Of a stretch of DNA of 64,000 nucleotides, positions 8,616 through 17,360 are shown piece by piece. The notes beneath the pieces are model-generated. The model had not been told where the DNA came from. It searched no databases and was given only the letters and a program-made list of their open reading frames with translations. The translations under genes were made by a program, and so were the position numbers. Positions within the stretch are counted from its first letter, which is position 1. Each line of letters opens with the position of its first letter. This DNA is from JBBEAM01 sp040882845 (GTDB lineage Bacteria; Pseudomonadota; Alphaproteobacteria; Kiloniellales; DSM-21159): positions 682,001 through 746,000 of the forward strand of contig JBBEAM010000007.1 in NCBI GenBank assembly GCA_040882845.1, read 5' to 3'.

Positions 8616-9893
8616 ATGTCACGAGCCTCCGCGCGCCTCTCCCTGGTGTTTTCCTGCCTCGGGCACGGCTACATGCATCTCTTCACGGCGATGTACTTCG
8701 TCATCGCCGTGTCGCTCGAAGGCGCCGGCTGGAACGAGCTGCCCTATGAGGAGTTGATCAAGCTCTGGGCGCTCGGTGGATTGCTGGTCGGTCTGGCCGC
8801 TCTGCCCGCCGGCTGGCTCGGCGACCGCTGGTCGGCCAGCGGCATGATGATCGTGTTCTTTCTGGGTCTCGGCCTGTCCTCGATCGTCTGCGGGTTGGTC
8901 GATGCGCCGACGGCGATGTTCCTCGGGCTTTCCGCCATCGGCCTGTTTGCCGCCATTTACCACCCGGTCGGGATCGCCTGGCTGGTGCGCAACGCCGACG
9001 CCCGGGGCAAGGCCCTGGGGATCAACGGCGTGTTCGGCTCGGTGGGGATCGCCATTGCCGGCATCTCGGTCGGCGTGCTGACCGACGCCTTTTCCTGGCG
9101 CGCCGCCTTCATCGTTCCCGGAGCCGTCTCCGTGCTGACCGGCCTGGCTTTGCTCTACTACGTGGCGACCGGGCGGGTCACCGACGGCGCGCGGCGCGCC
9201 AGCGCGGACCAGCCGACCAGCCGCCAGGACCGGCTGCGTGCTTATCTGATCCTGCTGGTGACCATGCTTTGCATGGGGCTCATCTTCCAGGCGACCCAGG
9301 CCAGCCTGCCCAAGCACTTCGATCTGCGGCTGGATTCCCTGATCGAACCGGCCCGTCAGGCGCTGCAGTCGGCTTTCCCCTTCCTGATCGATCCCGCCGC
9401 CGCCAACGGCGGCCGCCCGACGGTGATCGGCCTGATGATCACCCTGGTCTACGTCGCCGGCGGGGTGATGCAGATTGCCGGCGGCTACCTCGCCGACAAG
9501 TGGCCGCTGAAGCCGATCTATGCCGGATCGCTGCTGTTGCAGGTCGCCGTGCTGGGCCTGGTCGCCGTGGTTGCCGGGGCGCCGCTGCTGATCGTCGCCG
9601 CCTTCACGGTGTTGCTGTCCACGGCGGCGCTGCCGGCGGAGAACATGCTGCTGGCGCGCTATACCCCGGCCAAGCGCCACGGCCTGGCCTACGGTGTCAA
9701 GTTCGTGCTGGCCTTCAGCACCGCGCCGCTGGCGATCTGGATGGCTTCGGCTGTGAAGCAGTCCACCGGCGAGCTCAGCTTGCTCTACTGGCTGCTCGGC
9801 GGCTTCGCCGCCCTGGCCGGTCTCGTCGCGCTGCTGCTGCCCGGCGATACCGCCCGCGAGCCCGGACTGCCGCGGGCGCAGCCGGCGGAATAG
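8616..9893 (+). CDS. Major facilitator superfamily transporter
   Basis: 425-residue polytopic inner-membrane protein with about 12 hydrophobic segments. The MFS loop 2-3 signature is recognisable as AGWLGDRWSASGMM, and helix 4 has the conserved IYHPVGIAWLVR. The central cytoplasmic loop is basic (RRASADQPTSRQDRLRAY). A long loop between helices 7 and 8 (about residues 230-265, FDLRLDSLIEPARQALQSAF) is unusual. The substrate cannot be inferred. Its TAG stop directly abuts the stop of metY on the other strand, with no spacer. Confidence 0.85.
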   Translation: MSRASARLSLVFSCLGHGYMHLFTAMYFVIAVSLEGAGWNELPYEELIKLWALGGLLVGLAALPAGWLGDRWSASGMMIVFFLGLGLSSIVCGLVDAPTAMFLGLSAIGLFAAIYHPVGIAWLVRNADARGKALGINGVFGSVGIAIAGISVGVLTDAFSWRAAFIVPGAVSVLTGLALLYYVATGRVTDGARRASADQPTSRQDRLRAYLILLVTMLCMGLIFQATQASLPKHFDLRLDSLIEPARQALQSAFPFLIDPAAANGGRPTVIGLMITLVYVAGGVMQIAGGYLADKWPLKPIYAGSLLLQVAVLGLVAVVAGAPLLIVAAFTVLLSTAALPAENMLLARYTPAKRHGLAYGVKFVLAFSTAPLAIWMASAVKQSTGELSLLYWLLGGFAALAGLVALLLPGDTAREPGLPRAQPAE

Positions 9894-11198
9894 CTACTCG
9901 GCTGCCTTGCGTGCGGCAACTTCCAGCGCCTGATCCAGGTCGGCGATAATGTCCTCGGCGGTCTCCAGGCCCACGGAGATCCGCACCACCTCCGGCCCGG
10001 CGCCGGCCGCCTTGAGTTGCTCTGCGGTCAGCTGGCGGTGGGTGGTCGAGGCGGGATGGATGATTAGAGAGCGGGTATCGCCGATGTTGGCGAGGTGGGA
10101 CACGATCTCGCAGTTCTCGACCAGGGCCTGGCCCGCCACGTAGTCGCCCTTGACCCCGAAGGTGAAGACCGCGCCGGCCCCCTTGGGCATGAACTTCTGC
10201 GCCAGCGTGTAGTAACTGCTCGACGGCAGTCCGGCGTAGGAGACCCAGTCGACTGCCGGATGGCTCTCCAGGAAGTCCGCGACCTTCAGGGCATTGGCGC
10301 AGTGCCGCTCCATGCGCAGGCTAAGCGTCTCGGTGCCGAGCAGGGTCAGCCAGGCGTTCATCGGCGACTGGCAGGGGCCAAGGTCGCGTAGGCCGACGGC
10401 GTGGGCATGGGTGATGAAGGCGAGGTCGCCGAAGGTCTCCCAGAAGGTCAGGCCGTGATAGGCCTCCTCGGGTTTCGACAGGCTGGGGAACTTGTCGCTG
10501 GCGCCCCAGTCGAAGCGCCCGCTGTCGATCAGCGCGCCGCCCATCGAGGTGCCGTTGCCGGAGAGGAACTTGGTGGTCGAGTGGGTGATCAGGGTCGCGC
10601 CCCAGTCGATCGGCCGGCAAAGATAGGGCGTCGCCATGGTGTTGTCGACGATCAGGGGAATGCCGGCCTCCTCGGCGATATGGCCCAGGGCCTCGAGGTC
10701 GTGGACCACGCCGCCGGGATTGGCCAGGGACTCGCAGAAAATCGCCTTGGTTCTGTCGTTGATCGCCGCGCGCACGGCATCGATGTCGTCGAAGTCGACG
10801 AAGCGAGAGGCCCAGCCGAACTTCTTGATGGTCTTGCCGAGCTGGGTGATCGAGCCGCCGTAGAGTCGGGTCGAGACGACGACCTCGTCGCCCGGCTCCA
10901 TCAGCGCGAAGAGCGCAAGGATCTGCGCCGCGTGGCCGGAGGAACAGGCGGCCGTACCGCGCCCGCCTTCGAGCGCGGCCAGACGCTCTTCCAGCGCCGC
11001 CACCGTCGGATTGCCGAGCCGGGAGTAGATGAAGCCGAAGGTCTGCAGGTTGAACAGCGAGGCGGCGTGGTCGGCGTCTTCGAAGACATAGGAGGTGTTT
11101 TGGTAGATCGGCGTCTGCCGGGCGCCGGTGATCGGTTCAGGCTGGGTGCCGGCGTGGACCTGCAGGGTCTCGAAGCCGGGCGTCCTATCCTTGGTCAT
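9894..11198 (-). CDS. metY: O-acetylhomoserine aminocarboxypropyltransferase/cysteine synthase
   Basis: 434-residue PLP enzyme of the Cys/Met metabolism family, which makes homocysteine directly from O-acetylhomoserine and sulfide. The PLP lysine is Lys210 in THSTTKFLSG; the phosphate-binding segment SSGHAAQ and the family pattern YSRLGNPT are intact. The length and the HAGTQPEPITGARQTPIYQNTSY start separate MetY from the shorter MetZ and MetB. It begins ten bases after the stop of a CoA-binding protein gene, so both are in one operon. I looked for a SAM-II riboswitch ahead of the operon and did not find one. Confidence 0.92.
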   Translation of the reverse strand: MTKDRTPGFETLQVHAGTQPEPITGARQTPIYQNTSYVFEDADHAASLFNLQTFGFIYSRLGNPTVAALEERLAALEGGRGTAACSSGHAAQILALFALMEPGDEVVVSTRLYGGSITQLGKTIKKFGWASRFVDFDDIDAVRAAINDRTKAIFCESLANPGGVVHDLEALGHIAEEAGIPLIVDNTMATPYLCRPIDWGATLITHSTTKFLSGNGTSMGGALIDSGRFDWGASDKFPSLSKPEEAYHGLTFWETFGDLAFITHAHAVGLRDLGPCQSPMNAWLTLLGTETLSLRMERHCANALKVADFLESHPAVDWVSYAGLPSSSYYTLAQKFMPKGAGAVFTFGVKGDYVAGQALVENCEIVSHLANIGDTRSLIIHPASTTHRQLTAEQLKAAGAGPEVVRISVGLETAEDIIADLDQALEVAARKAAE

Positions 11199-11208
11199 GT
11201 CTGTCTCC

Positions 11209-11700
11209 TTACACCCTGCGCCGCTTCGACGAGATGATCTGCGAGTTGAATCCGCCCCAGGACAGCTCGGTGTTGAGGCGTCCGTATTCGATCTTCGGGC
11301 AGCGGTTCATTACGGTCTTCAGGCCGGCGGCCTCGGCGCGGGCGGCGGCCTCGTCGTTGCGCACGCCGAGTTGCATCCAGACCACCTTGATCTGCTTGTC
11401 GTCCTTCAGCGCGATGGCCTCGTCGGCGATCGGCCCGGCGGCGGCCGAGTTGCGGAAGATGTCGACCATGTCGATGGGGCCGGGGGCGTCGGCCAGCTTG
11501 GCATAGGCGATCTCGCCCAGGATTTCCTTGCCGGCCTGACCGGGATTGATGGGAATGACCTTGTAGCCCTTGGTCAGCAGGTACTTCATGGCGAAGTTGC
11601 TGGGCCGGTTCCAGTTCGGGCTGGCGCCGACCATGGCGATGGTTTTGACCTCGCGCAGGATGTCGCGCAGGTAGGCGTCGGGGTAGCTGTCGTGATCCAT
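11209..11700 (-). CDS. CoA-binding domain protein (YccU-like)
   Basis: 163-residue cytoplasmic protein with a single CoA-binding Rossmann domain. The glycine-rich nucleotide motif is VKTIAMVGASPNWNRPSNFAMKYLL at about residues 18-42, and the second conserved part is VWMQLGVRNDEAAARAEAAG, followed by VMNRCPKIEYGRL. These proteins resemble the CoA-binding part of succinyl-CoA synthetase but lack the catalytic domain, and their function is not established. It is the promoter-proximal gene of a two-gene operon with metY, suggesting a link with sulfur amino acid supply. Confidence 0.85.
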   Translation of the reverse strand: MDHDSYPDAYLRDILREVKTIAMVGASPNWNRPSNFAMKYLLTKGYKVIPINPGQAGKEILGEIAYAKLADAPGPIDMVDIFRNSAAAGPIADEAIALKDDKQIKVVWMQLGVRNDEAAARAEAAGLKTVMNRCPKIEYGRLNTELSWGGFNSQIISSKRRRV

Positions 11701-11815
11701 GCTGTGCCGCTTGCTTTGCCTTGCCGGGAATAGGCGGCGGAGAATAGCGCAGGGGCCAGACGGGTAACAGGGCCGATCCCGGAAGGCAGCTATGCCGTAA
11801 ATTCTTAGGGCGCGG

Positions 11816-12712
11816 TCACTCTGCCGCAGCAGCCGGCAACCTGCGCTTGCAGCTGCGGAAGGGCTGGGCCAGCTGCCCGAAGAAGCTGGGGGGCATGGGG
11901 TCGCCGATGCCGATGTCCACCGGCGGACGGCGGTCGCGCGGCAGGAAGAAGGTGCCGAGCAGCAGATCGAAGACCATCAGGTTCTCGCCGTAGTTCTTGT
12001 TGCCCTCGCTGAGCTTGCGCGAGTGATGCCAGCGGTGCAGTTCCGGCGTGTTGAAGAGGTAGGACAGCGGCCCGCAGCGCAGGTCCACGTTGCAGTGGGT
12101 CAGCATGCCGATGAAGGCGGTAATCGCGTTAGCCCAGATGATCACGGCCTCCGGCGCGCCGGCGAGCAGCATCAACGGCACCGAAAGGACGATCGAAACC
12201 AGGGTGTCGACGAAGTGGAAGCGCCCGGTGTTCCAGAACCACAGGCGGCGCACGCTGTGATGAACCGCGTGGAAGCGCCACAGCAGCGGCCACTCGTGGG
12301 ACAGGCGGTGCGCCGTATAGAGCGCCGCCTCGCTGACCGTCAGGCCGAGCACTATCTGCAGGGCCAGGGGCCAGTCTCTGGGCCAGTAGCCGTTGCTGAC
12401 AGGCTCGAAGATCAGGACGATGCCGAACACCGTGCCCATCAGCACGAAGCCCTGGGCCATGCCCTTGTTGAGCAGGGTATGCGCGAGATCGGGAAGGATC
12501 TGGCCGCAGTTGTCCAGCCAGCGGCGCTCATAGGGCAGCAGGCGCTCCAGGGCGAAGAGAGCGGCTGCGAGGCTGATGTAGACGGCGTTGAACCCGAGGA
12601 TGCCGTAGCCATCGCGCAGCACAATGTCGGTCAGAAAGATGCTGGCCGCGAGCAACCCCGGCCACAGACTCCAAGCGAGGAAACCACGCAGCTGTCGCGA
12701 CACGCAGCCCAT
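11816..12712 (-). CDS. Sterol desaturase/fatty acid hydroxylase family protein
   Basis: 298-residue integral membrane di-iron oxygenase. Four to five hydrophobic segments surround three histidine boxes: HRLSH, HAVHH and HRWHHS, with a further His in LTHCNVDLR. These ligate the di-iron centre of the FA_hydroxylase family. Substrates range from fatty acids to carotenoids and sterol-like lipids and cannot be predicted here. The gene is alone on its strand, with gaps of about 115 bases on each side. Confidence 0.87.
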   Translation of the reverse strand: MGCVSRQLRGFLAWSLWPGLLAASIFLTDIVLRDGYGILGFNAVYISLAAALFALERLLPYERRWLDNCGQILPDLAHTLLNKGMAQGFVLMGTVFGIVLIFEPVSNGYWPRDWPLALQIVLGLTVSEAALYTAHRLSHEWPLLWRFHAVHHSVRRLWFWNTGRFHFVDTLVSIVLSVPLMLLAGAPEAVIIWANAITAFIGMLTHCNVDLRCGPLSYLFNTPELHRWHHSRKLSEGNKNYGENLMVFDLLLGTFFLPRDRRPPVDIGIGDPMPPSFFGQLAQPFRSCKRRLPAAAAE

Positions 12713-12829
12713 CCCATCTTATCTCTGGAAGCCCCGCAGCTTCCCGCCAAGAACGGGCTGAGAATACTCCCGGCTCGAGCCCGCGCAAAGGCCCTCGTGA
12801 TTTCGCGGGCCGCTGTAGGCGTGGGCGGC

Positions 12830-13567
12830 TCAGTCGCAAAACCCCCAGGCCCCGAGGTCGAAGTGAAAGTGATTGGCGTGGGCGGCGTCGCTTTCTGGAC
12901 CGATCACGCCGCGGAAGATTCCGCAGGCGCCGCGATGAACCTCCTTCAGGAAGGCGCCTTTCTCGCCGCCGTCGTCCCAGTGATCGAGCACGGTGATCCG
13001 CGTGCCGTCGATCAGTTTGAAGCCGGCAACGTCGATGGCGTTGGCGCGGGCGTGCTCGCTGCGCCGTCCGGCCGGCAGGGAGTTGCGGTTGCGGCAGGCA
13101 TAGGTGCCGTAGTGCTCGGCATGGGCCACGTCCTGGCCGAAATGCCGGCGCGCCGCCGGCTGGATCACGTCGCGCTCGAGATAGAACAGCGCTGCCGCCA
13201 TGGGGCAGGTCAGGCTGAAGGGACGGTTCCAGCTCAGCAGGCTGCTCTGAACCCGCACCCCCGAGGAGATTCCACAACCCTCGACGACCGGCGAGTCGTC
13301 GATCCGGTCGAAGACGATGCCTTCCTGGGCCAGGGCGAAGACGCAGAGCTCCGGGTTGTCGCGGAAAGCGGCCAGGTCGGCCCGCAGGCCGCTGTCGGCG
13401 GGTGCGCTCGGCACCGGGCGTTCCTGCCCGCCGGCGCAGCTGGTGGCGGCGATGAGAACCAGCACCGCCCAGGATTGCCGCCAAGTCTGCCCAAGGGAAA
13501 AGAGCTTAGCGGTGTTTCCACACTGCTTGGCGTTTCTCGATGAAGGCGTCGATCCCTTCGCTGGCAT
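12830..13567 (-). CDS. Extensin family protein, putative lipoprotein
   Basis: 245-residue envelope protein with an extensin-like C-terminal domain, a fold related to D-Ala-D-Ala/VanY-type metallopeptidases. Probable metal-site motifs are HARANAIDVAGF and AHANHFHFDLGAWG. The N-terminus carries a hydrophobic segment ending IAATSC, a plausible lipobox at Cys44. The only ATG overlaps the preceding enoyl-CoA hydratase gene by 62 bases and leaves a 30-residue polar extension before the signal, so the true start may be a non-ATG codon. A second extensin-family gene lies at 17357-18154. Confidence 0.78.
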   Translation of the reverse strand: MPAKGSTPSSRNAKQCGNTAKLFSLGQTWRQSWAVLVLIAATSCAGGQERPVPSAPADSGLRADLAAFRDNPELCVFALAQEGIVFDRIDDSPVVEGCGISSGVRVQSSLLSWNRPFSLTCPMAAALFYLERDVIQPAARRHFGQDVAHAEHYGTYACRNRNSLPAGRRSEHARANAIDVAGFKLIDGTRITVLDHWDDGGEKGAFLKEVHRGACGIFRGVIGPESDAAHANHFHFDLGAWGFCD

Positions 13568-14312
13568 CCTCGGTCATCATGTTGCAGGCCATGACTTCAG
13601 CTGCGAGATCATAGGCTTGGCTTCGAGTCGTTTCCAGCTGCCCGTAGAAGAGCTGCTTGCCGAGACGGATCGCAGAAGCGGATTTCGATTTTATCTTCTC
13701 CGCGATCTCGCCGACTGCGGCGTCGAGCTCTGCGGCGGGAACCACGCGGTTGATCAGGCCGAGATCCCGCGCCGTGGCGGCATCGACGAACTCCCCGGTC
13801 ACCAGCATCTCGAAGGCCGGCTTCATCGCGACGTTGCGCGAGAGGGCGACCGCTGGGGTCGAACAGAACAGCCCGGCGTTGATGCCGCTGGTGGCAAAGC
13901 GCGCCTCCTCGGCGGCGACCGCGAGGTCGCAGGTCGCGACCAGCTGGCAGCCGGCGGCGGTGGCGATCCCCTGGACCCGGGCGATTACCGGCTGTGGCAG
14001 GGCGCTGACGGCGAGCATGAAGTCGCTGCACTGCCGGAACAGACGCCGGTAGTAATCCTGCTCCGGCGTCGCGCGCATCTGCTTCAGATCGTGGCCGGCG
14101 CAGAAGGCCTTGCCCTCCGCGGCCAGCACCACGACCCGCACGGAGTCGTCCTCTGCGATCTCGCGCAGCGCGGCCAGTAGCGCCGCAAGCATCTCCTCGG
14201 ACAGGGCGTTGTACTGCTTCGGCCGATTCAAGGTCAGCGTCGCGACACCATCTGCATCCGCGCGCAACAGGATCGGCGCTTCGTCTAGGGCTTGGGCGGC
14301 TTCCCCGCGCAT
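13506..14312 (-). CDS. Enoyl-CoA hydratase/isomerase family protein
   Basis: 268-residue crotonase-fold protein. It shows the oxyanion-hole segments KAFCAGHDLKQM and QGIATAAGCQLVATCDLAVA. The region SGINAGLFCSTPAVALSRNV resembles the ECHDC3-like branch rather than classic short-chain hydratases, so the exact acyl-CoA reaction is uncertain. The ATG at 14312 is chosen because GGAAGGAAG lies just ahead of it; a TTG 27 bases upstream has no such site. It precedes and overlaps the extensin gene on the same strand and diverges from psd. Confidence 0.85.
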   Translation of the reverse strand: MRGEAAQALDEAPILLRADADGVATLTLNRPKQYNALSEEMLAALLAALREIAEDDSVRVVVLAAEGKAFCAGHDLKQMRATPEQDYYRRLFRQCSDFMLAVSALPQPVIARVQGIATAAGCQLVATCDLAVAAEEARFATSGINAGLFCSTPAVALSRNVAMKPAFEMLVTGEFVDAATARDLGLINRVVPAAELDAAVGEIAEKIKSKSASAIRLGKQLFYGQLETTRSQAYDLAAEVMACNMMTEDASEGIDAFIEKRQAVWKHR

Positions 14313-14417
14313 GGGCGGCTTCCTTCCTCTGACAGACAATCCGAATCTGGCCCCTTCGCAGGGGACACTTCAAGGTCTATTAAGGGGCCATCCAGTTTCA
14401 CGAAGAGAGGGGGTTGC

Positions 14418-15104
14418 GTGCTCGAGCGCGTCCTTGTTCCGATTCACCGCGCCGGCTGGCCCTTCATCGCCGCCTTCCTTGCCGCCGCCCTGCTGCTCGG
14501 CCTGCTCAGCGGGACGCTGTTCTGGCTTGGGCTGATCGCGACGGCCTGGTGCGTGTATTTCTTCCGAGACCCGCCGCGTTACACGCCGGTGCGCCCAGGC
14601 CTGCTGGTCAGCCCCGCCGACGGCGTGATCGAGATGATCGCCCAGGCCGCGCCTCCGCCGGAGCTGGAAATGGGGGCGGAAGAACTGACCCGGGTCTCGA
14701 TCTTCCTCAACGTCTTCGACGTGCACATCAACCGGATTCCCATCGGCGGGCGCGTGGCGCGGATCGCCTATCGCCCCGGCAAGTTTTTCAACGCGGCGCT
14801 GGACAAGGCGTCCGAGGAGAACGAACGCAACGCCCTGCGGATCGATCTCGATACCGGCGAGAGCGTCGCGGTGGTGCAGATCGCCGGTCTTGTGGCGCGG
14901 CGCATCCTCTGCCACATCCACGAGGGCGAGACGCTGCGCAGCGGCGAGCGCTTCGGCTTGATCCGTTTCGGCAGCCGCACCGATCTCTATCTCCCCAAAG
15001 GAGTCGAGCCGCAGGTCGCGCTCGGACAGCGGGTACTCGGTGGCGAGAGCGTGATCGCCGATATGATGTCCAAGGAGCCGCAGCGCTTCGCGGAGGTGCG
15101 CTGA
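14418..15104 (+). CDS. psd: Phosphatidylserine decarboxylase
   Basis: Makes phosphatidylethanolamine from phosphatidylserine at the inner membrane. The 228 residues match the short class of proenzyme. Two hydrophobic segments at the N-terminus (IAAFLAAALLLGLLSG) are followed by the catalytic core with LVSPADGVIEMI and FLNVFDVHINRIP. The self-cleavage site is in IRFGSRTDLYLP, where the Ser after FG would become the pyruvoyl group. The start is a GTG with AGAGAGGGGG upstream; an ORF extends further upstream but has no matching sequence. It is coupled to pssA by TGATG. Confidence 0.94.
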   Translation: MLERVLVPIHRAGWPFIAAFLAAALLLGLLSGTLFWLGLIATAWCVYFFRDPPRYTPVRPGLLVSPADGVIEMIAQAAPPPELEMGAEELTRVSIFLNVFDVHINRIPIGGRVARIAYRPGKFFNAALDKASEENERNALRIDLDTGESVAVVQIAGLVARRILCHIHEGETLRSGERFGLIRFGSRTDLYLPKGVEPQVALGQRVLGGESVIADMMSKEPQRFAEVR

Positions 15105-15904
15105 TGGCGGAAAAGCGCAAGGGTTTCATGGCCGGACGCTCGGTCAACTGGATCGTTCCCAATGCGATGACCCTGGTCGGGCTCTGCGCCGGGATCACCG
15201 GCATCCGCTACGCCATCGACGAGCAGTGGGAGCGGTCGGTGATCGCCATCGCCGTGGCTGCGGTGATCGACGGGCTCGACGGGCGGGTGGCGCGCGGCCT
15301 GCGCGTCGCCAGCCGCTTCGGCGCCGAGCTCGACTCCCTCTCCGATTTCGTCTGCTTCGGGGTCGCTCCGGCGCTGATCGTATACTACTGGTCGCTGCAG
15401 GACGCCGGGGGTCTCGGTTGGGCCTTCGCGCTCTGCTTCGCCGTCTGCTGCGCGATCCGCCTGGCGCGTTTCAACACCGAGCTCGACCCCGACGCCGCCG
15501 ACGAAAAACCGGAGTGGGCGAAGCGCTTTTTCACCGGCGTTCCGGCGCCGGCCGGCGGCGGGCTGGCTTTGCTGCCCTTGATCTTCTCGCTGCAGCTCGA
15601 GGAGGGCGGTTTCGCCCATCCGGTGATCTGCAGCCTGACCTTGATCGGCGTCTCCGCGCTGATGGTCAGCCGCCTGCCGACCTACAGCCTCAAGCGCCTG
15701 CGCGTGCCGGGTCCCTATATCCTCTTCGTGCTGATCGGAATCGGCGCGGTGATCGCCTTCCTGATTTCGACGCCTTGGATGACCCTGGGTATTGCCGGAC
15801 TGATCTATCTCGGCAGCATTCCCCTCGCCTGGCAGTCCTACCGCAAGCTGCAGAAGAATCCACCGCCTGCGCCGCACCACGACGAAGACGAGGAAGAAGG
15901 ATAG
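15104..15904 (+). CDS. pssA: CDP-diacylglycerol-serine O-phosphatidyltransferase
   Basis: Makes phosphatidylserine from CDP-diacylglycerol and serine, feeding Psd. It is a 266-residue membrane protein with about eight hydrophobic segments and a perfect CDP-alcohol phosphotransferase motif: DGRVAR, eight residues, then G-x3-D-x3-D (FGAELDSLSD). The C-terminus is short and acidic (DEDEEEG). The one-base overlap with psd couples the two steps of phosphatidylethanolamine synthesis. The next gene starts two bases after its stop. Confidence 0.95.
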   Translation: MAEKRKGFMAGRSVNWIVPNAMTLVGLCAGITGIRYAIDEQWERSVIAIAVAAVIDGLDGRVARGLRVASRFGAELDSLSDFVCFGVAPALIVYYWSLQDAGGLGWAFALCFAVCCAIRLARFNTELDPDAADEKPEWAKRFFTGVPAPAGGGLALLPLIFSLQLEEGGFAHPVICSLTLIGVSALMVSRLPTYSLKRLRVPGPYILFVLIGIGAVIAFLISTPWMTLGIAGLIYLGSIPLAWQSYRKLQKNPPPAPHHDEDEEEG

Positions 15905-15906
15905 GC

Positions 15907-16326
15907 ATGGCGAAGATCACCCTGGGGGAATTGGCAGAGATCAACGAGGAGTTGGCCTGGGTGGTGACCCTGGGCCTGCGGATCGACGAGCTGGGCAAGG
16001 GTACGGCGAAGGTGACGCTGCCCTTCACGCCGAGCCAACTGCGCCCCGGCGGCACGATCAGCGGCCCCTCGATGATGGCGCTGGCCGACTATGCGATGTA
16101 TGTCGCCGTCCTCTCGATGATTGGCCGGGTCGAGCTGGCGGTGACCACGAACCTGTCGATCAACTTCCTGCGCAAACCGCCGCCAAGCGATATCCAGGCC
16201 GATTGCCGCCTGCTCAAGCTCGGCAAGCGCTTGGCCTATGGCGAAGTCTGGATTCACAGTCCTGAGGGGCACGGCGAGGACCCGGTGGCGCACGCCACGG
16301 TGACCTACTCGATTCCGCCGAACTAA
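15907..16326 (+). CDS. PaaI family thioesterase
   Basis: 139-residue hotdog-fold protein likely to hydrolyse acyl-CoA thioesters. The core pattern is LRPGGTISGPSMMALADYAMYVAV, the region that forms the central helix and active site, followed by AVTTNLSINFLRKPP and YGEVWIHSPEG. It follows pssA by two bases, so it is probably the third gene of the psd-pssA operon. This suggests a role in acyl-CoA or phospholipid turnover, though the substrate is not predictable. Confidence 0.85.
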   Translation: MAKITLGELAEINEELAWVVTLGLRIDELGKGTAKVTLPFTPSQLRPGGTISGPSMMALADYAMYVAVLSMIGRVELAVTTNLSINFLRKPPPSDIQADCRLLKLGKRLAYGEVWIHSPEGHGEDPVAHATVTYSIPPN

Positions 16327-16370
16327 GCTTCGTCTCAGGCGTTCCAGGTCTGTTTGGCGGAGGAACTTTC

Positions 16371-17360
16371 ATGACTCATCGGATTCACCTCTGCGCCGCA
16401 ACGCTTGTCCTGGCGCTGGGTGCGCCCTCGTTCGTGCCGCCGGTTTACGCCGCGGACAAGCCGTTCACGGCCAAGGAGATAGATGGCGCGGTCTATGACG
16501 GTGGCCGGCTGCCATCCGGGCAGTCGACTCTGACCGCGAAGCTCCAGATACTTCTCGACCGGGCGCATGTTTCGCCTGGCGTCATCGACGGCTGGAAGGG
16601 TGGGATGAGCGAAAGCGCGATCCACGCCTTCGAGACGCGCGAGGGACTGCCGGCCGATGGCGTTATGGATGCGGAAGTCTGGCGGGCGCTCGGCGGACCC
16701 GACGCCGGGAACTTAACCCGTGACTATCGGATTACCGAAGAAGATACCGCCGGTCTCAACGATCCGCTGCCGGACGACTATGCGGAACTCGCCAAGCTCG
16801 AACGGCTGGGCTTCGTGCGGGTCAGCGAACGCCTGGCCGAGCGTTTTCACATGGATGAAGACTTTCTTCTCGCGCTCAATCCCGAGGCAGACTTCGAGGC
16901 GGGCGAAACCATCGCCGTCGCCGATCCTGGCCAGCCTCTCGATGCCGCGGTTTCGCGTATCGAGATCAGCAAGAGCGCGCGTCGCCTCGCCGCCTTCGAT
17001 GAGGCCGGCAAGATGGTGGCGAACTATCCCGTGGCGGTCGGCTCGACGCAGACGCCATCGCCGACTGGTACGCACGGGGTTTCCGCGATCGCACTCAATC
17101 CCACCTATAGCTACAATCCGGACGTGAACTTTCAGCAAGGCGACAATAGCGAACAGCTTCTCCTGGCGCCCGGCGCCAATGGGCCGGTCGGCCTGGTCTG
17201 GATCGATCTCGACAAGCCCACCTACGGCATCCACGGCACCAGCGATCCTTCCAAGCTGTTCAAGGAGTTCAGCCACGGCTGTGTGAGAATGACCAACTGG
17301 GACGGCAGCGAATTGGCCGAGGCGATCGATATGAGCAGCAGTGTGATCTTCGTGGAATGA
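16371..17360 (+). CDS. L,D-transpeptidase (YkuD domain)
   Basis: 329-residue periplasmic enzyme that forms 3-3 peptidoglycan cross-links or attaches proteins to the wall. It has a signal peptide (LCAATLVLALGAPS..., cleavage near VYA-AD), a peptidoglycan-binding region around residues 45-105 (AFETREGLPADGVMDAEVWRAL) and a YkuD catalytic domain from about residue 200. The catalytic motif is SHGCVRMTNWD with Cys304, and the conserved GIHGTSDPS lies just before it. The ribosome site GGCGGAGGAA is strong. Its stop overlaps the start of the following extensin-family gene (ATGA). Confidence 0.92.
   Translation: MTHRIHLCAATLVLALGAPSFVPPVYAADKPFTAKEIDGAVYDGGRLPSGQSTLTAKLQILLDRAHVSPGVIDGWKGGMSESAIHAFETREGLPADGVMDAEVWRALGGPDAGNLTRDYRITEEDTAGLNDPLPDDYAELAKLERLGFVRVSERLAERFHMDEDFLLALNPEADFEAGETIAVADPGQPLDAAVSRIEISKSARRLAAFDEAGKMVANYPVAVGSTQTPSPTGTHGVSAIALNPTYSYNPDVNFQQGDNSEQLLLAPGANGPVGLVWIDLDKPTYGIHGTSDPSKLFKEFSHGCVRMTNWDGSELAEAIDMSSSVIFVE

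Noticed and set aside
11701..11815. SAM-II riboswitch ahead of the CoA-binding/metY operon
   Set aside because: Alphaproteobacterial metY genes often have one, but the 115 bases here do not show the conserved core sequence or pseudoknot as I remember them.
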